The notes beneath the pieces were generated by a model that saw only the letters and a program-made list of their open reading frames with translations, did not search any database and was not told where the DNA came from. DNA of 64,000 nt from Marasmius tenuissimus (taxonomy: Eukaryota > Basidiomycota > Agaricomycetes > Agaricales > Marasmiaceae): positions 682,001-746,000 of the forward strand of contig JAQOTA010000054.1 of NCBI GenBank assembly GCA_029532415.1. Reading direction: 5' to 3'. Position numbers and translations under genes: made by a program. Shown in pieces: positions 57,675 to 64,000 of this stretch; position 1 is the first letter of the stretch; the number at the start of each line of letters is the position of its first letter.

Positions 57675-60560
57675 TTACGCTTTCAACACTCGGAACATCT
57701 GCAAACATCAACGAGCAATCAGCACAGTAAAACACCACAAAGAGACACAACAAACCCGCCTTGGGAACCCACTCTTCAAATCCTCCATCCGATAGCTCAC
57801 GCTCTCCACGGTTTGTTGCCCAGCATGCTGATTCGTCTGGAACACCCTCACCTTAAACTTCTTCGCCTCAAATTCACTCACTCACAGCACCCAAACACAC
57901 CTTGTCCCCTTCCCCAACACACTGCGTATACCCCTTGTGTCCCTCCAACTTCACATCCTTCAACTATACGATATCACCCGGGAGATCTCACTTGCGCATT
58001 TTTGTACTGAGTGTCCAGTTTGCCGATAGATGAGATACCCATATGGATCAGGCGTAGCAGCAACGGCATTGGGTACCCGCGCTAACATGGCATCGACAAA
58101 CCCACGATACGTCCCATCATTAATGAGTGGTCTCTTACTCTTCTCGTACAACCTCGTCGCAACTTCACATACTTGAACGCCCACACGGCCCCATATCACC
58201 ATCAGATAGTCCAAAGTCAGCATCTGGTGTTTGTTGTGGTTAGGGTTGAGATGAAGAAGGTTTCGGAACAGCCCCAGCCCCCGCAACGATCCTGAAATCA
58301 TTGTAACTCGAAAGACTCAAATCAGCCTCCTTCCCACCACCAAACTCGGAAATCTCCCGCGTCTTTGTCCCATACCTGTCTTTACTTTCCCTCGCTCCAG
58401 TGCTCACACTCTCAATATCAGACTCTGTAGGGATAGTGACAAGCGTAGGAGGGGGAGGTCCACTTCTCCTCGGGGGTTGGCGAACTGAACGGGGCGGTGG
58501 TGGAGGTGTCTCCTTTTCCTCAGTTCCTTGGATTCATATTCAACCATCACATAAACTCGGACTACGTAGCTGGAATACGTTGCTTTGACGTCGAAGGTGA
58601 TGGTGGTGACGGCTGTGGGGAGGTTGGCGTCAGCGTTGTAACCAGAAGACTGGGTCTCCTTATAGGGGCTGGAACGGGGAGTCTTCCAGGTGGTGGACAT
58701 GGAGATGCAGCTGTGGACGGGTATTGTTGCACAGATGACCTTCTGGATGGTGGTGGCGGCGGGGGTACCTCCTCCTGTTCACGAGCATCCTCATATCCAA
58801 CTTCCTCCGTCTCACTCATACTCTCGCTCTCTCCAGCTTCAATGTCAACCTTCACCCCATCCTCTTCCGACGATCCAGCATCCCGTTGCTGCTGTCATTG
58901 TGGGGGTGGAACCACCCAACTCGGTGGAAGAACCGCGTAGGCAGAAGCGGCCGAGGTGTCTCTTAAGCGTGCTGTGCAGGAGGAGGAGCCCTTGAAGCCA
59001 TCCCATCCATACCAGCAAGCTTCGCAGCAATCCTCTCCTTCCTCACTAACAAAGAAACAAACGACATCAGTTAGATACCAAGAATAGAAGAGAAAGCAGA
59101 AGGTAAGGCACACCTTTGGTTCTCTTCCTTGACAGAACGGAAGCAGATCTAACACTTGATTTTCTCTGCGGCACTGCGAAAAGATATGAAAGTCAGCAAT
59201 CAGGCAAAAGAGTCATTGTCGCAAGAACAAGACAGAATGGTAGGTAAGACAGAAGCGAAAAAAGGGGAAATGTACCTTACCTTTGTCGATTAGAACAGAG
59301 CTTTTCCCCAATACGACAGGCACCGACAAAGCTCGGGAACTATAACTAGATAGTCAGTAAGCATGTACACTCGAATCTCGATGCATCACAATCCAACTCA
59401 CCTCTTCTGATTCCTACGTTCTCGGTGAAAGCAGAGCAAAAGGATCGACACCTGCAACCTTTGCCAACCTCTACGCAATCTGGCGTTTACTGGCTTTAGC
59501 GTTGCCTTCATCCCGGGTATAGGTTTGGGGTAGGGTTCCTCCAAAAGTACTTGTTCAATCTGCTGTGCCTTTCTTCTGCTTCGCCTTTTGATTACATAGC
59601 TTCCATGAGAATCTTTTCTCGTTTGGGTTCAGATTCTTCGGTAGCGGGTATGACGGCCTCCATCTTCTTCCCTCAGATTCGAGTGGAGCGGCTCTCCTTG
59701 ACATGGATTACATGGGCGTCGTGTTCAATACACGGTGAGGTGGGGGTTGAGGAAGGCTGAGAATCGAGAGTGTGTGACGAGGGCAATTTGGCTGAGGTGT
59801 AGGTGGTTAGGTGTATCCTGACTGCCTTTGCCTTTAGTCGTGGCAATTTCATCCCTAGAAAACATATTGTTGCCTACAAAATCAAGTCAATGTTGTCATT
59901 CAATCATATAAACCAGACGGATGCCTTGCCTTTACCAATATCTTCCTCACTGCTAGCAGGGTCACGCAAGATAGGGCTGAGCTTCTCCCTTGCTGTGGAT
60001 ATCAAATCTCTCTTTTTGAATGTTGGTCTATCGACAACAGACAGACCCACTCTAAGTTGTGTGTCACCTAGTCAAGCCATACATGCTGGGAAAGTTGCTG
60101 CTTGCCACTGTCATTCTTCTGGATTGGCTGGACAGATACGGGTGGTCATGCGGGTGTCTTCCACTTCGGCCTGGCAGGCTTCGGGGACAATGGCCTGGGT
60201 GGTGACAAGAAGAGTGTAGCACCCCCGCCCACACCAAGCCCATCCCTCAACGTAGCCATCCTCTCCTTCAAACTCCCTTCACCAATCCCAATAATCTGTC
60301 ATGCATCCGACACCGACACTCCTCCTCCAGCTTTATCTTTCTCTTTTTCTGCAAAGGCGTCCTTCCCAGGAGATGACACCAGCACAACCTCCTTTGGCTA
60401 TGGTTCCCAGGTTTACGGGCCTGAGTTTTGCAAATGCGACAATATGATCACAATCATGGCGAAAGTTGAGCTCTGGATGTCAATGGGGGAGAGCGATGAT
60501 GAATCGAGTAAGGGTTTCCAGTACCACGCGTTTTCGAATGTTCCTCCTGTGATATATGTG
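57675..60560 (-). pseudogene. Decayed Bbc1-like (actin-patch SH3-protein) gene
   Basis: Pieces appear on the minus strand in the order of basidiomycete Bbc1-like proteins: SLKERMATLRDGLGVGGG with ARPKWKTPA (60260-60150), MEAVIPATEESEPKREKIL (about 59660), RKERIAAKLAGMDG (59040), EEVGYEDAREQEEVPPPPPP and APIRRPSLL (58830-58650), the VMVEYE block, DYLMVIWGRVGVQVCEVATR, DGTYRGFVDAMLARVPNA, YGYLIYRQTGHSVQKCASEI (58220-58010), KKFKVRVFQTNQHAGQQTVE with SVSYRMEDLKSG, and MFRVLKA at the stop 57675. Frames change repeatedly and several stops interrupt it; the N-terminal SH3 domain is not found. Bbc1 regulates Arp2/3-dependent actin assembly at endocytic sites. The family name is from memory of the C-terminal domain, so moderate confidence. 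Confidence 0.55.
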
Positions 60561-62580
60561 ATCTATAGAGTAGAGTGTGGATATGTAGTCTCCCCTAGGC
60601 AGACTCTCACGGCTGCGGGCACTCGTGGGTGAGAGCTCCTGTGAGAGGTGGGTGCAAGCCTCATGAAGGTCGGATCCAGGGTCACCGGTACCGGTACCGG
60701 TCAGCGCAAGTGCAAAGTTCCCCGGCGCTTCCATATTGAGCTGGGCATCCAAATCCTGACTACGACCACCATGACCAGCATATCAATGTTCACTCTCACT
60801 CATTCAAAGCATTCAAAGATGCATTCAAGTGCACACTATTGGGCTTAGGATATACTCTGCTGATTATGGCACCAAAACTTTGCCAACGTTTCTGGCCTAT
60901 ACCTACACGTTCAACAACCTTCAAGTTGGAGTTAAGGAATTGGGAAGATAAGTGGATATGGTGACAAGGGCTTGAAATATGGGGAGTTCCTGGTCATTAT
61001 TACATGCAGTATAGAAGATACGTCGCCATTGAACTACTGCTGTTTCCTCTATACATTCTGATTCTGGACACAGCGAAATATGTCATGAATTTCCCTCCTA
61101 TCTAATCTTTTCTCCTTATCTTATCCTTTTCCATTTTATCTATATCTTATCCCTCACATGACTCGTATCTTATCATATGGACACATGGTAGATACATGAA
61201 GGGACCCACATGCTGTAGACACATGTCAGTCCTGTTTCAGATACTGTTTCACAATGTCATACCTTGATGTCATACCTCACTGTAGACACACGCTGCAGTC
61301 CTCCAAGTAGTATATAAGAAGTAGATACTCTGTATGTATTCCCCAGTCTTGAGCTGGTTTATTCCTCACCAGTATTGAGTTCTCTATTCTTTGCCTCATT
61401 CTTCGTTGTCTGAAAGCTTAGTGCGACGCGTCACCAGGTCAGAACTGGTGATTGCTGATAAAATATGACCGGAACCTGGCTTGGGGGTTCTTTTGTCGCT
61501 GCCATCATGCAATCTATGTATGCCAGTTCTCGCGTGCCACCATCTGGCTGCATTAGAGCTCAGTGCTCATGTGTCACTGTTCAATATCCCTCATCATCAA
61601 CCTGTCAAAATGGTAAACTTCGAAGAAAAACCCGGTCGCCCACTCACCGGGAAGAGTCTTCTGTGCCTCGTGATTGTTGGGGGTTTCAGTCTTCCAATGG
61701 GAATCCTTGTACCACGATGACTTGGATTTTGTAGCTCCTGATATAACACTTCAGTTACCTTGATAAAAATGGGCCACAGCTTGATTATCAACATAAATTA
61801 CACCAAAGCTGGTCGTTAGTCCCTCATTCGGACATCCCAGGGCCAGCAGGAATCGATGCAATGGATAATGAGACACCAATACCAATCCCATAATACAAGC
61901 CAACCTCGGGACCAGATCGGCAAAAAACATCAGAAGGAAACAAGATCTGGGTACCACTGTGGATGACTTATTCTTTGTATTTTGAAGGTGAGTGTCTCAT
62001 AGTCAAACTTTCGGTCGCGTTTATTGTCGCGCCTATGTTCTATTAGGCTTGCATGGTATCGATATCGACCTCCTACCCCTCTCACAACCTACCTCGGACT
62101 TCAAGCCAGTCTCAAGGCCTGCAAAATTGTTCAACGTCCTGATGAAAATTTAATAGGACAACAACTTTGACCAGCAATCGTATTCTCGCGTGTTTCGAAT
62201 TGGAATAACCAACTTAATTGCCTGTTTGCTTTCTTCTGCAGCTACCACAGGCATGTGGAAGAGCCATCCGTCTCTGGGTATTCACTTACCCACCATTGGA
62301 TTGGGATCCCGAGTTCACCGCTCGGATGCTGACACTTCCACCATGAAGATAGACTAGTTGAATCAATCTCAACGCCTACTTACTAGTTTCATGCACTGAA
62401 TTGCACCTGACGATGCTATGGCCCTCAGCGACCTTGTTTGAGCTGTTCCGCCCACCTTAGCGGCCTTTGAATTATCCTACATTGGGTTCTTCCCTCGAGA
62501 ACATAAAAAAATTACCACTAGTTGGTACTGATATGAAATTACATGGAAGAGCAACGTCCTGGTACTTGTACATACATCAA
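60561..62580. other. Repeat-like intergenic region
   Basis: No gene recognised. An 18-base perfect palindrome (ACCGGT three times) lies at 60684-60701. Around 61050-61440 there is a promoter-like stretch with GTATATAAGAAG (61308-61319), pyrimidine runs and the inverted repeat TCACCAG-CTGGTGA (61430-61450), which could be a solo LTR end but has no partner here. The ORFs at 61465-61734 and 61751-61957 are not supported by any motif. Confidence 0.35.
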
Positions 62581-64000
62581 TCATCCGTCCACATCCATGT
62601 CCACCTCTGACGACGGAGAATCATGATGGTCTCCCGTGTTCCCAATGTTAGAGTCTACATCCATCAAGTCGTCCATAAGAACATCTGGTAGATCCCAGAT
62701 GAAGAAGCCACGTCAGTACTCTCGCTACAAGTGAGCGGCAAGGAAGATGCTATACCTTCGGAATGAGCCCTGATCAGATCCTCAAAGCGGAGTTCATCTT
62801 CGGGGATCGCTTCGACAATCGAAAAACCCAACGACTCTGCATAATCTGCTGTGGAGTAATCGAACCCTTTGGCTTTCTGCCATTGTTCCATGAAATTGTA
62901 CGCGTCGGCCTCCCAATAGACATAGTCCAAGCAAGCTTCGCTGGTATAGGAAGGCAGTCCGAGTGCGATACACTCTTGTTCGGTGATGGCCGACCCTCCT
63001 TCAGGATCACGGGAATAGTAGTAGAGGTTTTCTCCGTGAAGCCAAGTCTCGATGTCGGGAGTACCATTGGGGAGTTCAGGGACTGGTGGGATGAATAGAT
63101 AGCACGGCAAGCCCATTGGGTCCACAGTCCAGTCATTCTGTTCTGTTTCAAATGATCTTATGGTGTCGGAAGAGAGTTGTAACGTAAACCCATTGACAAT
63201 AGCTGTTTGGTAGGTCAAAATTCAATCCCCACACAATAAGGTAAAAGGGAGAGATATGTACCGGAAGATGACCATTTCTCTCGAGGAACTCCCAAACGGC
63301 CGAAGATCCATCCGGCTTGCGCTAGCCATTCTTCTTGGCAAATATGATATTGACTCTCGTGGATGAAGAACGGTGTGAAATCAATTGGATGTGTGATCAA
63401 GAGGCTAGGTTGGAAACCGTCAGTATCGCAGAAAGGGAATACATTTGGGTTCCAAAGCAACACACCGCAGCCCTGCTCCCTCCATGAATATTTCAATGTA
63501 CAAGTCCCGTACGCCCGAATAAGGGGGGTACACGTATTCGCCTGGGTTCCACTGACAGGACGATGGCGATTTCAAAACAAGTCGTGTAAAGTCCTTTGAG
63601 TCCCAAGTTCTGGTCCATGATCTGTTGGCCATGAAGTGTTGTTCCCAGTCGCATACTCCACGATGGTCTGGCCCACTTGTGTCATTTGCAGCGGCGGAAG
63701 ACATGGCTCGTACTGCCAACCGTTCCGGGACATTGTGCATTACATGGTCAAGGAAGGTGGTATCAGTGCATATGTTGAGCGGTACAGGAGGAAGCTCAAA
63801 CGGATCATATCTGCACCATGGATCTTCCATGTCCTGCCATATCCAGGTGAGTAAGCTCCTGTTGAATTCATACTCGAAGTAAGGTCCAGGCGGCCCGAAA
63901 CAGAGGACTCCTGTTTGTGGACGAAACCACAAGAGTCCGAGATTCAGGTTAACTGAGATATCATGGTCACCTGACGTTGAAAGTATCCAAGCGCGATGCT
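62581..64000 (-). CDS. Expanded unknown family, copy III (5' end outside the window)
   Basis: Three exons are visible: beyond the window edge to 63262, then 63202-62756 and 62684-62581 with TGA 62581. They read LLWFRPQTGVLCFGPPGPYF, LPPVPLNICTDTTFLDHVMH, NVPERLAVRAMSSAA, EEWLAQAGWIFGRLGVP, AIVNGFTLQLSSD, LPCYLFIPPVPELP, LYYYSRDPEGGSAI, NFMEQWQKAKGFDY, SLGFSIVEAIPEDELRFEDL and the acidic tail with MDVDSN and SEVDMDVDG. The splice sites of the last three exons are canonical and in phase. One frame change is needed near 63430, between CVALEPKCIPFLRY and GFQPSLLITHPIDF, so either a short unrecognised intron or a single-base lesion lies there. Closest to copy II in sequence. Function unknown. Confidence 0.6.

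Noticed and set aside
61021..61450. Possible solo LTR with TATA box
   Set aside because: No partner LTR, no target duplication found and no clear TG/CA ends; kept only as a note in the spacer entry.
61751..61957. Minus-strand ORF with a DNQ motif resembling copia RNase H
   Set aside because: Only a few residues match; no flanking RT or RNase H sequence.

Overview
This window looks like nuclear DNA of a mushroom-forming basidiomycete (Agaricomycetes, probably Agaricales). Nearly every gene is cut by short 45-90 nt GT-AG introns, often around very small exons. The best proteins are typical of that group, and the repeats (Ty1/copia, pogo/Tigger-type element, TIR MITE, an expanded family of unknown function) are also typical. 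No organelle, bacterial or viral replicon is visible. All gene models were assembled by eye from splice signals and protein-family similarity. Where exon lengths are given, they sum to an intact reading frame.

Conserved left part (1-22683). In order: a Zn2Cys6 transcription factor (+, 186-1828); a TANGO2/NRDE protein (-, 2141-3506); the SWR1-complex actin-related protein ARP6 (+, 3817-5832); an importin-7/8 type karyopherin (-, 6933-11198); a 1.8 kb tandem duplication carrying two small secreted eight-cysteine proteins (-); and a 1046-residue RRM+YTH m6A-reader-like protein (+, 18819-22683). These are mostly single-copy nuclear functions: transcription, chromatin, transport and RNA reading.

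Transporter cluster (24087-35700). Three MFS transporters of the anion:cation symporter (allantoate/nicotinate permease-like) type lie head to tail. The first two are recent duplicates sharing their flanks, and the third is older. A collapsed fourth copy and a small relic accompany them. The first copy has lost a splice donor.

Middle (36437-40835): an unknown secreted protein, an unassigned gene with an unresolved 5' end, and a sulfotransferase-like P-loop gene whose frame is repeatedly broken.

Repeat-rich right part (41190-64000). Three copies plus one fragment of a paralogous family of unknown function lie on the minus strand. Between them are a 288 bp TA-flanked MITE, a pogo/Tigger-type DNA transposon and a 6313 bp Ty1/copia element. 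The copia has 321 bp LTRs and a 5 bp target duplication, and it has landed in an intron of family copy II, which also carries a nonsense codon. A decayed Bbc1-like (actin-patch SH3 protein) gene lies between copies II and III. No biosynthetic cluster, CRISPR, tRNA or rRNA gene was recognised. The most unusual items are the expanded family, the half-tRNA primer site of the copia element, a template-switch insertion in a transporter promoter, and a YTH domain split by about 240 residues.
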